NCBI GenBank assembly: GCA_002007465.1
Contig: LNAC01000753.1
Coordinates: 313,213-377,212 of the forward strand
Length of the DNA: 64,000 nucleotides
Direction: 5' to 3'
Source: Ailurus styani
Taxonomy: Eukaryota; Chordata; Mammalia; Carnivora; Ailuridae
Part shown: positions 12,131 through 23,743 of the stretch, piece after piece
Position numbering within the stretch: position 1 is the stretch's first letter
Layout of the letters: each line of letters opens with the position of its first letter
Notes under the pieces: model-generated
The model's input: the letters and a program-made list of their open reading frames with translations, nothing else
The model's database searches: none
Told to the model about the DNA's origin: nothing
Made by a program: the position numbers and the translations under genes

Positions 12131-12783
12131 TGAACAAAATCAAAAGTGGAATTTGCTGATGGGGCCGGTGCCTTCCTTTCTACACGTGAGAACCAAGGCA
12201 TCAGCTATACCGTCAACAGACTCGACACTGAGGCAGGTCGACCATCCATGTTTTTGCAGAAAAGAAATGCTTCCTTCTCCCCACAGGCATGACTGACTAG
12301 TCCATGTGCAACACTCCTTGACCTCCCTCCCCGCTGCCAATCCACAAGCCCACCACAAAACTAAAGTGGGAGCCCAGGACGTGCCGAGTGGCTAAGTCCT
12401 GAGCAGGTGAAATGATGCTAAGTGCCACTGACGGATCCCCACTCCTCACCACGTGTTCTCATCCTGGCCACATCCACCTGGGCTGCTTACAAGTCCGATT
12501 GCACGACGGGGATGTGGAAGGTCGGCGAGCCAAAGCGGTTTGCCCATGCAGGTGACACAGTGACTAAGAAGCTAAAGGTGGCTTCTTCTCAATCAGGACT
12601 CGGTTTAAACCAAGTGACAAGAGCCTGAGTCTCACAGGGTCCCCAAAATCTAGGAGGTCTTTCTCAAAGGACTCTTGTATTCTGGACTCCTGAGTCAAAA
12701 CCTGCGAATGGCCATGGGAAGCACCTGCTCCTAGAGGCAAGTAAGGAGCAGGAGGAGAAAAGGAGGACCCGCCGAGGCTGCGA

Positions 12784-12995
12784 ACACTTAGGGTGCTTGG
12801 GAGGTGCCGAGCCCCATTCTAGACACTGCACACACACCAATCTTCCTTACGGTGCTCTTTTTTAGCCCCATTTTACAGATGAGGAAGTTGAGGCACTGTG
12901 AACTTACATAGCACAAAGGACACAGCAAGGCTAGATTTGAACCTCAGGGATGCAGTATTGATTCCGTGGTCGTAACCGTTCTACTGTACTACCTT
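12784..12995 (-). repeat. MIR SINE fragment
   Basis: The core 'CCCCATTTTACAGATGAGGA', followed by 'GTTGAGGCACTGTGAACTTA' and 'GATTTGAACCTCAGG', is the reverse complement of the MIR consensus. It is an ancient tRNA-derived SINE shared by mammals. Confidence 0.85.
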
Positions 12996-13379
12996 TAGAT
13001 AAAATATCTTCCCCCTCCACCAACCAGATAGACACAAGTAAAGCAACACGACGTATTAACCATTCATCTCAGGATATGTCTGATCATTGCAAATTCCTGA
13101 TTGTTCAGGATCACTGATTGGATTCACTGCCTGCGACAGCAGCTGCTCGTGTAGGACCTGCCACCTGTCAACGGCTCACCCTTCCAGACACTTGTCACGT
13201 TCCCCTCTTTTTGCGAAACCCTGACCCATGGCCTTTGCTGGATGGAAGAAGGTCCCCAGCGACACGGCGGGGACCAGGCAGCTTCACCTTGGCCAAGCGT
13301 GCCCAATGGGACGCAGACAAGCATCCAACAATGACAGCACGGTGTCACAGGCCCTGAAGACTGGGGGCGGGGCACGCTG
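12996..13379. other. unannotated sequence
   Basis: Mixed-composition sequence with no recognised gene, RNA or repeat. Confidence 0.3.
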
Positions 13380-14320
13380 ACAGGAGTGTCAAGAAGGCTC
13401 TGAGAAGCCTGTGTGCCAGAAGTGACACCTTGGCAGAGATCTGAGGAGATCAAGAACTGACCCGGCAAGATGAAATGATGGGCGTCGGGGAGATGAAGGT
13501 TGTGGTGGAGGGAACACCACAGAAGACAGAAAACAGACACAGGAGTGGAAAACACTGCTTTGGCTGCAGTGTAGAGAGCAGATGGAGGGGACCGAAGAGG
13601 GGCCGGGGGGCCCGGAGGGCAATGCAGCAAGGGACCGTGGTGAGCTGGCTCGAATCCGGGTCGTAGAGATGCGGACAGGAGGCCGGCACAGCTGTGGGGC
13701 AGGCATTGGAAGGGGAGAGCAAGAAGGAAGGAAGGTTGCAGGTTTCCCACCGGGACGTTTCAGACAGAGGGGCGCTCCTGCTACGGACCCCGAGAAAGTG
13801 GTGGGTGGGGTAAGGAGTGGCACCGGGAAAGACAGGCGAGTCCGTCCGGGAAATGTTGGGGTTACTGCGAGATACCAAGAGGAGGTATCTGGCAAACACG
13901 GAAGACACACGGCTGCAGCTCCGGAAAGGTGGGAGACAGTCGAAGCCGGGGTGAGCTTGTGAGAGCACCCAGGGAGGGGTGGGCTGTGAGGGAACAGATC
14001 CCGGGCCGGGGGGAGATGCCAGCACGTTAGGGGCGGGCAGCACCCACGGCACGTTGGGAAGAGCCGGGGCCCAGAAGCTGGAGCCTCGGGTTCTAGCCGC
14101 GGGTCTGAGGGAGCCACCAGCCTCTGTCCATGGGGCCACCAGGCTAAGGTCGCGACGGCCCCGCTTGCCCTCGCATTCCCGGGGACCAGATGCAGCCAGC
14201 ACTTTCTTGCGCTCTCTACCTATTACACATAGGTCTGGTATCCAAAAGCACTTGAGGTCCCTGGAGCGCAGGAGGGCCTTGTCACGTTTCTTGCGTATCC
14301 CCCGGGGCACCAAGTGTGGG
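13380..14320 (+). repeat. GC-rich purine-biased stretch, possibly an ancient repeat
   Basis: The plus strand is G/A-biased. Phrases such as 'GGCTGCAGTGTAGAGAGCAG', 'GAGATACCAAGAGGAGGTAT' and 'GGCAGGCATTGGAAGG' resemble an old mammalian interspersed element whose family I cannot name. The purine bias leaves few stops on the minus strand, producing ORFs of 208, 242 and 287 residues that overlap each other in different frames. Those ORFs are Pro/Ser/Leu-rich and lack any domain, so I treat them as non-coding. Confidence 0.3.
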
Positions 14321-14709
14321 CCTGGTCTTCTGTTAGTTGCCTAACAACAAACAGAGTTGAAAAAAAAATCCCCACGCTCCTTACTCAGATTGATTTGACT
14401 GGCTTCGCCCACTCTGCAGAGGAAGCGTTTCAAGACAACTCCCGCCATACATCTGCATACATTAGGAGACTTATTTACACCAGCGGAGGCTCATTTCACA
14501 GGGGAAACGCGCAGGATGTAAACACGTGGAGGGGCCTCTCGTGCCCAGGACCCACTGGCAGCCAGGATGTGCTACTGATCTGTTTGTTTGTTCCCTGGTA
14601 AGAGCAAATGATGAGGTGACAGACAGGTCCTCTTCTTAGTGGCAAGGATAAACGGCTGAGCTCAGAGGAGTAATGATGTGGTTGGACGCTGGGTCAGAAG
14701 TTGCAGGGA

Positions 14710-14906
14710 GGGGTGCCTGGGTGGCTCAGTGGGTTAAAGCCTCTGCCTTTGCGTCAGGTCACGATCTCAGGATCCTGGGTTCGAGTCCCGCATCTGACTC
14801 TCTGCTCAGCAGGGAGCCTGCTTCCTCCTCTCTCTCTGCCTGCCTCTCTGCCTACTTGTGATCTCTCTCTGTCAAATAAATAAATAAAATCTTAAAAAAA
14901 AAAAGA
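14710..14906 (+). mobile_element. CAN-SINE 2 (mustelid type)
   Basis: Full-length copy: head GGGGTGCCTGGGTGGCTCAG, B box GGGTTCGAGTCCC close to the tRNA consensus, CTGCCTACTTGTGATC body, AAATAAATAAAATCTT and poly-A. It is flanked by exact 14-bp duplications AGAAGTTGCAGGGA (14696-14709 and 14907-14920), which indicates a young insertion. Confidence 0.97.
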
Positions 14907-14920
14907 AGAAGTTGCAGGGA

Positions 14921-15329
14921 ATTCAAAGCCCAAGATCTGGTGAGCCTGCCTCAATTCCCCAGGCTGCGGCCCCATCTCTGCACCGTCCCTCCTGCCCTCC
15001 ACCCTCCGAGGGGGGCTGTCGGCACCGAACGCATAGTGACTAACCCACGGACAGCCTGTGGTGCTAGCCAACGAGGACAGAGTGGGCTTGGTGGTTCTGG
15101 CCCAACACTGGATCCTGCCGGGGAAGTTGAAGTGAGGTCTGCCAACCAGATCACCAATTGCGGAGCGGGGAGGAAGCTGTGGTCCCTGCTTGACTTTCCC
15201 ATTTGGAGCACATTTTGAGAAAGACCTGGAGAGCCTCACCTGCGGCATGAGAAGGTCTGGCCCCTTAGATGGCCTTTGAGCCAGAGAGCAAACTCACTTT
15301 CCTGTCCTCCTACCTACTGACTGACCTGA
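14921..15329. other. unannotated GC-rich sequence
   Basis: No gene or repeat recognised. ORFs occur on both strands at similar length, which argues against coding. Confidence 0.3.
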
Positions 15330-15745
15330 GCTGTCAGCTTGCTGTTATTCATATTTGAATCAGGCAAGTTTTCGTAGTCTTTAGAAGCTCCAGATAAGCA
15401 CTTTGACCACATTGCTCTTACAAATGTGTACAACAGAAGCAGTCTGTTATTACCTGAAGCACAAACGGAATTAAATCAGCCGGGAGAGAGATCAGATGGA
15501 AGTAAATGACTGAGTGATGTCTATTTATCTACCGTAATTAGAGAGTACAACAGCCAAAATTCATCCTGTTGCCAAGAAGATAAAAGAACAAGTTTTAATA
15601 AAATGGTGTTCTTTTCAGAAATAGTAGATCCAAGAGGTTGGTTGATTGAGTAGTTACGAAAATTAATTAAGTGTAAATATAGCTCTAGTTATTAAAAGAC
15701 TATTCCCAGTCTGATCTATCTCTGTTCAAAAACAAGAAGAGATAA
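15330..15745. other. AT-rich repeat-free block, candidate conserved non-coding element
   Basis: The stretch lies between GC-richer sequence, contains several TAATTA/ATTA cores (for example AAAATTAATTAAG near 15659-15671 and CCGTAATTAGAG near 15531) and shows no transposon signature. No coding frame is evident. Function is inferred from composition only. Confidence 0.3.
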
Positions 15746-15954
15746 ATACTAAGTGGGCTTGGCCTTTGCCAGAGATAGGTGTCACTGTGTGGAGGGGGGT
15801 GAGGAGGCACAAAGGCCAGTGGAGGGGGAGCAGAGAGGGTCAGCTGGTCCCGAGAGCAGCCTTTCACGTACGATCAGATTGCCATCAGCTTGTTCAGGGC
15901 ACTGTTGCCTCCCTGTGTCTCGTCCCAGGTGAGAAAAGCAACCCAGAAGGGCTA

Positions 15955-16440
15955 AGTGACTTATCGTGTTATCAACCACTGCAAAACAAGTTCCCTTCAA
16001 ACTGAGAGGCTTGAAACAAGGAACATTCATTATTTCCCACGGCTTCTGAGAGTCGAGAATCTGGGTGGTTCTGGGTCATGGTCCCTCAGGAGGATTCAGT
16101 TAAGATGTCAGCCAGGGCTGCCACCGTCTTAGGGTCCGACTGGGCCGAGGGGCTGCTCCCATAACTGTGCACTCACATGGCTGCTGGCTGGTGGCCACAG
16201 TTCCTTACCACAGAGTCGCGCACGGGGCTGCTTGAGTGCCCGCACAACATGGCAGCCGGCCTCCCCCCGAGTAAGAGGTCTGAGAAGAGAGGAAGGCTGG
16301 GGGAGACAGACAGAGGGAGAGAGGCAGACACCAGGGCTCCTTTCACAGCTTAGTCCTGGAAACCAGCACATTCTGCTGACTCAGAGCACATCACTGTGTC
16401 CAGCCCATAGTCAAGGGGAGAAGAATTAGATCCCACATTT
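15955..16440 (+). repeat. ancient interspersed repeat, family not assigned
   Basis: The order of phrases 'ACCACTGCAAAACAAGTTCC', 'GAGAGGCTTGAAACAA', 'CATTCATTATTTCCCACGG', 'GGTGGCCACAGTTCC' and a closing stretch 'CAAGGGGAGAAGAATTAGA' recalls a widespread old mammalian element that reads 'AAACTTAGTGGCTTAAAACA' in better copies. The family name cannot be given without a library search. Confidence 0.45.
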
Positions 16441-16520
16441 TGAGAAAAAGACTGCCAAAGAATCAGTGAGCACATTCTAAAACCAGTACGTGTGTCAGTG
16501 CCTAAGACTGGGAGTGGCAG

Positions 16521-16717
16521 GGGCGCCTGGGTGGCTCAGTGGGTTAAAGCCTCTGCCTTCGGCTCAGGTCACGATCTCAGGGTCCTGGGATCAAGCCCCG
16601 CATCAGGCTCCCTGCTCGGCGGGGAGACTGCTTCCTCCTCTCCCTCTGCCTGCCTCTGCCTACTTGCAATCTCTCTCTCTCTGTCAAATAAATAAATAAA
16701 ATCTTAAAAAAAAAAAA
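16521..16717 (+). mobile_element. CAN-SINE 3 (mustelid type)
   Basis: Full-length head GGGCGCCTGGGTGGCTCAG, B-box region, CTCT-rich part, AAATAAATAAAATCTT and poly-A. Exact 17-bp duplications AAGACTGGGAGTGGCAG at 16504-16520 and 16718-16734 mark a recent insertion. Confidence 0.97.
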
Positions 16718-16734
16718 AAGACTGGGAGTGGCAG

Positions 16735-17877
16735 AGATGAGGACAGAATATTCTGTGGGGAGACAGAAGACTGCTGCGACCCAGTCCGTCAGTTACCCCC
16801 ACATGGGAGCCATGAGGGGACGGGAGTCCAAGAGATGAGTCACAGAAGGGTCAGGTCAGTCCAGTAAAAATTGTTACTTCATCTCACATTGACTTCTTGT
16901 CTACAGTCCAATATAAAGACTAATACCACTTGTAGTAACACGCTTGAATCATGAACCACCACTGAAGTAAACATGCTTACACACGTAAAATAGATGATAA
17001 AGGTCGGGGCATACTGCGGACTCAGCAGAGGCTGTCTTCATAAATTTTAAATGGCTAACATTGTATTTGTTAACAGAGATAAAAATATCACGGTAGAAAG
17101 AAAAAAAAATAAATAGGTTGTTTTTAATCTCCCGTTACCGAAATATATTTTGTCACTGTTAAATTATTTCAGCCGACTAGACCATATGCTCAGAGGCAGA
17201 TTAAGTAACCAAAAATACCATCTGAATGACTACTTGATTTTTTTCCTCATCAACTGTCTACTTTCCACTGTTATTTAATGACTGTTTAGCGATCACCACC
17301 ACCACAACCAATCCGTACAGCAATATTCGAGTTCTGGCGGGGGGCAGGGAGAAGCCAGGTTGCCAGATCTCTTAGAAAGATGTGATCATTTATATTTCCA
17401 CAGCCCACTGACACTGAAAACTAACTAAATTGTTTACTTGAAAGCAAATTTTTTAAAGAGCAGACAGTTTCCTGCTAAAGACCTCTCATACCCCAGGCAT
17501 TCTCACTATGAAGTGATCCACAGAGGGACAGGAGGACTATTTACTGTTTCTAATTCTTCGGGGTGGGTATCCCACCAGATCAACACAGAGGAATAGTTCC
17601 TAGGTCTTCTTATGAGAGGATGAAAAATCCTGCTGATATAAGGTGTCACTACTGAATATTTACTTTCCAAATAGGGTGTGTGACCCATTAATAAAATGGT
17701 AATGTAATTTTGACTCACTGGGAAACAGAATGCTCAGGGAAAGCCTCCTTGACCAAACTTCGGTTAAAATCAGAAACCTCTACCCTACAAACACCGACAT
17801 GTATGCACTTGTAAAAGAGATGGTTTCTAGAACACTGTATATCAACTGTACTTAGATAATAATTTCTTTTTAAATCA
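16735..17877. other. unannotated AT-rich sequence
   Basis: No gene, RNA or transposon recognised. An A-run is present at 17100-17115. Several stretches are AT-rich and free of repeats. Confidence 0.35.
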
Positions 17878-17887
17878 AAGCAATGAG

Positions 17888-18073
17888 TGGCTCAGTTGGT
17901 TAAGTGGCTGCCTTTGGCTCAGGTCATGATCCTGAAATCCCAGGATCAAGTCCTGCATCGGGCTCCCTACTCAGCGGGAAGTCTGCTTCTCCCTCTGACC
18001 CTCCCCCCTCTCATGTTCTCTTTCTGTCTCATTCTCTCTCTCTCAAATAAATAAATAAAATCCTAAAAAAAAG
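17888..18073 (+). mobile_element. CAN-SINE 4, slightly 5'-truncated
   Basis: It begins at TGGCTCAGTTGGTTAAG, lacking about the first 10 bases of the head, yet is flanked by duplications AAAGCAATGAG (about 17877-17887 and 18074-18084). The truncation therefore happened during integration. Body and AAATAAATAAAATCCT tail are intact. Confidence 0.92.
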
Positions 18074-18427
18074 AAAGCAATGAGACATGAAAATAACTGG
18101 TGTGGGGTGGGGGGAGATTTCTGTTTCTAAATAACAGTTCCCAGTGAAGGCAACAACTTAAGATGAACAGTGTTCTCCTCCCTCCTGATCGTCATCAGAA
18201 TAGGAAGGGGACATAATATAGAGACCAGCTGGCTCAGTCATTCAACCATTTCTGAATACGCATTTTGTGCACAGACACCAATGAGAATCCCTGACGTCCT
18301 ATTTCATTGCTTGGGGAGAGCAAGTCAAACAAGCTGGAAGAGGAGGAAAAGCTCAGGGGACCTTCCAAAGGCAGCCTCCTGACAGTTTCCATAACCTTTA
18401 TTCAGGTAAGTATCAAAAGAAAGGAAG

Positions 18428-18630
18428 GGGGCGCCTGGGTGGCTCAGTCAGTTAAGCATCTGCCTTCAGCTCAGGTCATGATCTCAGAATCCTGGATCAA
18501 GTCCTGCATCGGGCTCCCTGCTCCATGAGGAGTCTGCTTCTCCCTCTCCCTCTGCCACTGCCCACTACTAGTGTTCTCTTGTGCTCTCTCTCTTTCTCTC
18601 CCTCTGCCAAATAAATAAAAATAAAATCTT

Positions 18631-18632
<2 letters not shown>
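18428..18632 (+). mobile_element. CAN-SINE 5
   Basis: Full head GGGCGCCTGGGTGGCTCAGT, CTGCTTCTCCCTCTCCCTC body and AAATAAAAATAAAATCTT. The poly-A tail has been replaced by a long GA array. A likely short target duplication is GA(A/G)AGGAAGG on both sides. Confidence 0.93.

Positions 18633-18689
<57 letters not shown>
18632..18689. repeat. (GA)n microsatellite in a SINE tail
   Basis: About 29 uninterrupted AG units follow directly after ATCTTT of CAN-SINE 5. Growth from the SINE tail is the usual origin. The length makes it a likely polymorphic locus. Confidence 0.97.
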
Positions 18690-18692
<3 letters not shown>

Positions 18693-19790
18693 GGGTTTAA
18701 GAATCAGGATCTGGGTAGAGCGGCAACGGGAGAAACAAGACAGAAAGGCCAAGTCTCCCGGCTTACTCCAAGGCCTGGTCCTAGCCCCAGCTTGGGGATG
18801 AGATCCAGCTTGGGCATTTTCTAGAAGCTCCCCAGGCAGCTGTAGTGCATAGTCAGGGTTGAGAACCACTGGCTTCACTGAGGTACTTAAAAGTTTGTCC
18901 CATTCATTTCTCTAACTGAGTTCATGAAACTCAATGCTGCTAAAACGGAGGGGGCAAATTTCTACTGCAGATTCAAGTCACAGGCTGCTTCATACATAAT
19001 CACTTGCTCGCAAATAAAGAAATACATTATGATAAAGGTCACTGCTTTATTCATTGTACAGTGGAGTCTCAGAAAATGTGGGCTGGTGAGAAATACTGTG
19101 GGGCTGCTCATTATTTGGGAGCTATAACGATCAACTGTACTGAAGTCATGAGTTAGAATAACATTGCTTTTTATCCTCTGTTATTTAGCTTTTCTAACGT
19201 GCAGAGGGCCAGGTGTGCCACCCTGCACACTCACTCCATACACGGCCAGTCAACTGCCTTAATTTAGTCAAAATCTTCTCGTTTAAATCCCCCTGGCCAC
19301 GTGCAGATGAAATGTCCTTTGGAGACCCTGCCTGCTCAGTCCAGACATTCTAGAACCTGAGATGCGACGAGGAAAGGTCTGGGATGGGTCACGGGCAGGG
19401 CAAACTGACCCTGGTCTATCTCTATCACCTCGGGCAACTCAGGGCCTCGGGTTTCCAATACGCAACATAGAAATTTAACAAGTCCTCTATCCCATCCCAT
19501 GAAATGTAACAGGGCTCCAATGGACTGTAGGGCAAGTCCAAGGTGTCTACAAGTTAGACACCAAGTCTCACTACTGAGAACATCACAGTTGCCTTCTTCC
19601 AATCAGAGAGACCTGCCTTCGCCCCTCTTTTTCCTTACATTACTCAGGCTACTGAATGTCCTCCTTCCGTCCCACCAATAGCTTATTCACTGACTTGTTA
19701 ACATGTAGACATGTTACTTCTGTGGTCTCCCTTCCCTAAACCCTAAACCTCAGTCTCATCACGAGGAAGACACACTAGATAAACCCCAAA
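18690..19790. other. unannotated sequence
   Basis: No gene recognised. A possible weak MIR-like patch lies at about 19380-19470 ('CACCTCGGGCAACTCAGGGCC'). Other short ORFs are not distinctive. Confidence 0.3.
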
Positions 19791-19794
19791 TGCA

Positions 19795-20205
19795 GGATAT
19801 TTTTACCAAATCCTTGATGGGGACTCCTCAAAACCATCAAGGTCATCAAAAGCAAGGAAGGCTGAGGACCGTCATGGCCCAGGGGAGCCAAAAAACATCG
19901 GACAATCCAACATAATGTGGGATCTGGACAGATACTGGAAAAGAGAAAGGACATCAAGGAAAAACTCAAGAAATCTGAATAAAGTAGGGACTTCAGTTTA
20001 TAATAATGTATCAGTATCGGTTAATTATAATGCATGTACTAATATGAGATACTAATTTGAGATCGTCATCACAGGAGAAACTGGGTACAGGGTGTATGAC
20101 AGTCTCTGCACTTGTGTTCCTGGTTGTTTTTTTGTTTTGTTTTGTTGTTGTTGGGTTTTTTTGGCAAATCTGAAACTCTTCTAGAAAAATAGTTTAAAAA
20201 AATCT
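19795..20205 (+). mobile_element. old L1-type 3' end
   Basis: Phrases 'AAACCATCAAGGTCATCAAA', 'AGCAAGGAAGGCTGAGGACC', 'GGAGAAACTGGGTACAGGGT' and 'AAATCTGAAACTCTTCTAGAA' followed by an A-run match a common old mammalian 3'-end repeat of L1 type. A T/G simple stretch (20120-20162) interrupts it. Confidence 0.6.
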
Positions 20206-20974
20206 TAAACTGAATGTGTGCATAAATCTTATTTACATAAAAGGAAAATAATTACATTAAACACTCCTGGTTCAACATCTGTCAACTATGTATTTCTAGG
20301 GTGTCTGTCAATTTTTAAGAGCAATTTTAACTCCACTCCCTCTCCCTGCAGGGAGCTAAGGTGTGAATCTCTTGATAAATGCTGATTTTAAAGCCAATTT
20401 TTGCAATGAGACACAGAGCCCAGGAGCAATCTATTTCACACCACAATTCTCTTTTCAAGAGCAATCAATCCACCCTAAACTCCCATGCTCACAGTAGATG
20501 ACCAAAGCAGTAGGTGGCCCAGAGCAAGGGGGGGGGGGCCACAAGGCAGGCTATTAACATGCAGCTTTTTCTCATTCCTGCTTCTAAGTAAGAGTTTATG
20601 AAGCCAGACGGCTCTCGGGCCAGGTCATAAACATTCCTGAATGCAAGAGCAGCAGGCCTCTTAATAGAGAGGCACAGGCCGGCAGAATTAGAGCCCACAA
20701 GTTAGCTGAGCACCTGCTATTTTAAGGAGCCGTTTATGGCCTCATTTTTTATCACTTGACCTCATTCTACCTCTTTCTTCCTATAAACAGAGAAATAGCT
20801 TCTCCTATTTAGGGGAGAGGGAGTCTCAGACAAAGCCCCTTCTTCACGGCTGCTCTCTTTCTTGTTCCGCAATTTTCAATGTTAGTTGAAGCAGGTTCTC
20901 TTACTTTAGAGACAGGATGAACTGCAGCAACTTTGACAAGAAAATGTCTTTTTTACAAAAAGAAAATTTATTTT
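20206..20974. other. unannotated sequence
   Basis: No gene seen. The stretch is AT-rich and repeat-poor, with a run of nine or more G at 20530-20539. Confidence 0.3.
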
Positions 20975-20983
20975 AGAAAATTA

Positions 20984-21176
20984 CTGGGGTGCCCGGGTGG
21001 CTCAGTCAGTTAAGCGTCTGACTCTTGACTTTGGCTCAGGTCATGATCAGGGTCGTGGGATCAAGCCCATCTGGGTCTGTACTCCGAGGAGTCTGCTTGA
21101 GATTCTCTCTCTCCCTCTCCCTCTGCCCCTCCCCCTGCTCACGCACTCATTCCCTAAATTAAATCTGAAAAACACC
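20984..21176 (+). mobile_element. CAN-SINE 6 (older subfamily)
   Basis: Head GGTGCCCGGGTGGCTCAGTC is followed by TTAAGCGTCTGACTCTTGAC, the older carnivore SINE form rather than the mustelid type. Tail is degraded (AAATTAAATCTGAAAAAC). Flanking AGAAAATTA duplications are seen at 20975-20983 and 21177-21185. Confidence 0.92.
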
Positions 21177-21333
21177 AGAAAATTATTCCCCCCGTGATTT
21201 TTGCAAAGATCAGCTGTATATTAAAGTTAGGAATCCTGATTCTCGGTCGATGAGAAAAAAGCGGGAAGAGAAAGGGTGAGCAGGTGGGCGGCATGGCACG
21301 GTGTGGAGCAGCCGATAGGGACAGACAGGTGGC

Positions 21334-21353
21334 NCCAAGACCCCCCCCCCCCC
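21334..21353. other. ambiguous base next to a poly-C run
   Basis: The only N of the window is at 21334, seven bases before a run of 13 C (21341-21353). This points to an unresolved or poorly read position in the assembly. It also breaks the translation of minus-strand ORFs there. Confidence 0.95.
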
Positions 21354-22635
21354 GCCTCTACGTTCCACACCCCCACCGGCCCACTTTCCCCCACTGCGAT
21401 GGCCACCAGGACCCCTCCAAACCTGGCAGCACAGTGACGGTGTGTTGATACCCTGGCGGACTTGCTTGCCCACTTTGCTTCAGACTGGGCGTCTATCAGG
21501 TCTCGCAGAATCACGCCCCAATGCGCCCCTGTCATCAGTAGGTGCCGCCCATTGGTCCATTTCTGAGTAAACCCCTCCCACTGGGGGCCCAAGGCCCCTA
21601 CCATTGGTTCCTTCCTTGCTCAGGTCTGTAACCAGGGGAGCCAGAACTCTCTTAGGGGACAGTTTCCCCGTGGACATCAGATCCGTTTTGAAGGGCATCT
21701 CCAGGAGAAAAGTGAGTCCTAGAATGATATGCTAAGGGCTCCAAGGGGGTCCGGGGTTAGAAAGTAAACAGAAAATTTGAAATTGTGTTTCCCACCCCAC
21801 CCCCTTATGGAATCACAGTCATCAGTCAGAAATCGCCGGTAGCCTAGCCCTGGTACAGCTGGCCAGGTGTGAGCGGGAGGGACTCTCTCCAACTAAAGCC
21901 TCGCCCCGCACCAAGGACGGTGGGCCTTCTTCTCTTCGCTGACTCCTCCTGACTGCCCAGCGAGCCGATACAGCCATTCTGCCCCCAGCCCGAGGGTCCC
22001 CTTACAGGACAGTCCCCGTGCCCCTCGACGGGAATTCTCTCAGTCCAAGCACAACTGAGATTCCCATTCCCTTTTCTCTGGGCCAGTTAAATTCAGAGGG
22101 ATCTGGATGGTGGAAGAAGGAAAGCAGCAGAGAAGTGAGGGGAGAGGAGGAGGGTTCCCCAAAGGGAAAGAAGGGGAGGGAATCCAAGCCCAGCACACCT
22201 CCACGACCAATGCCAAGGCTGGGCAACCCGAAGGCCGAGGAAGGACATGTTTGGAAAAGATATCATAATTCAGGTCAAGAATAGTAGGTAGATGATGGGG
22301 ACCCACCTGGGTCTTTTTAGAAAATCCATGACTGTGCAGAGACACCACATGTGAGGCACAGCTCGGAAGACACATGTCACGGGCCGGGAAGGAAAATAAG
22401 CCCAAGAGCATTTCAGTGAGATGGTGGGGAGGAGGTTACTTAGGAGGTTTCTAACAAATGAGTAACAGCAAATGGGAAAGACACAGCATTTACCTTGATG
22501 AATTTAAAATCTACTGCTCTCATTAACAGTCTCTTCATCTGGGGTTCGATGCCCCCCTGCCTGCCCTATGAGCATCCCCCCAAAACCCTAGAATGGTTGC
22601 CTGAATCTGCTTTTCTCATCAGGCTCTCATTTTAT
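21354..22635. other. unannotated GC-rich sequence
   Basis: Short ORFs overlap on both strands. No gene or clear repeat was recognised. Confidence 0.3.
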
Positions 22636-22639
22636 TAAT

Positions 22640-22740
22640 CCCGAGTTTTTTGTTCACAAGGCATTTGTAAGAACGGAACACCGCTGTCCATCATTAGCCC
22701 ATTTTATAGATAAGCAAACACATGGGGAAAGGTGGTTGAT
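22640..22740 (-). repeat. MIR fragment
   Basis: 'AGCCCATTTTATAGATAAGC' with 'AAACACATGGGGAAAGG' corresponds to the reverse complement of the central MIR region. It is short and diverged. Confidence 0.6.
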
Positions 22741-23179
22741 GGGGGACCCCTACAGCCTGCTCCCAAACTGTGTTTTTTCCCAGAGCTCCAGGCTCTTTTC
22801 TTAGGAGGTTGTTTCCATCAGATCACAGAAGCCACGCGGAGTGTTCATATCCATACCCTGGTGTGAGGGACTATGCAGCAAGACTCCGTTCCCAAGGACA
22901 GGGAAAGCCCAGCCCAGCACGTTCCATGGGGGCGGGTTGCTTCCGGAGCCTCCCTCCCTCCTGTGTTCTGTCCCGGGACAGGACAGACAGCTCTGGTCAA
23001 GGACAAGTTGTTTGATCCCTCGACCTCTGTCACATTTATTTACACGTTCATTCTCTGCCTCCAACAGCTGGGACACTTTCCACGCTATTCCAGTATGTGG
23101 TATTACAACATGGGCTGCAAATGTCCCACTCTCTTCTTAAAGAGCAAAAAGAGAGTGTAAATTAGTTCAACCTGACTGG
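22741..23179. other. unannotated sequence
   Basis: GC-variable sequence with ORFs on both strands of similar length. Nothing recognised. Confidence 0.3.
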
Positions 23180-23665
23180 GAAGCAACTGGGCACCACACA
23201 TCAAGGACTAGGAAGACACTTATAACCTTTAAGCTGAGAAATCGCATGTCTGTGAGCATATCCTAATGAACTCACCCAGAATAAGCAACAAATCTTATGC
23301 ACGAATGTTGTAGCATTGTTTCTAAGAAAAAAAAGAAAAGAATGTATTCACCAATAAGAGATTGGTTAAATTATGTTATAGCCCTCAAGAGAATATTATG
23401 CAACCATTAAAAATTATAATTATAAGGATCACACAGCCATAAGCAAATGCTTATAATATGTTAAACGAAAAAGCAGGAAACTAAATTTTATGTACACAAT
23501 GAAACAACCATATAAAACTACGTAGCCATATGGATTAGCTTGGAATGAAACGCACTAAAATAAAACTGGTTGTGTTAGAGTGAAGAATAATGAGTTTTGT
23601 CTCCACTTCTCAAACTTTCTGTCATGTTTTTAAATTACCTTCATGAATAATAAATTTAAACACAC
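23180..23665 (+). mobile_element. old L1 3'-end fragment
   Basis: 'CCAATAAGAGATTGGTTAAATTATG', 'AATATTATGCAACCATTAAAA' and the region with 'GCAGGAAACTAAATTTTATGTACA' follow the order of a medium-old L1 3' end. It ends in an A-rich and CA-rich tail (23655-23669). Confidence 0.75.
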
Positions 23666-23743
23666 ACACGCTGAGGTTGGAACTTCAAACCTACGCACTA
23701 TTTCACATCAGTAAAGGCACTGTGGCAGTTGTCTTTTCTCTGG

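Noticed and set aside
13124..14313. Minus-strand ORFs of 208, 242 and 287 residues
   Set aside because: They overlap one another in different frames, are Pro/Ser/Leu-rich, and arise because the plus strand is purine-biased. Plus-strand ORFs of 121-126 residues cover the same bases. No domain was recognised.
14701..14883. Recurring small ORFs with GWLSGLKPL or GAWVAQWVK motifs here and at 16490, 56246, 57198, 58678, 59053 and 59714
   Set aside because: They are translations of CAN-SINE copies, in two frames, and not a protein family.
14710..14906. tRNA gene suggested by A and B box motifs
   Set aside because: The boxes belong to the tRNA-derived head of a SINE; acceptor stem and anticodon arm are not preserved.
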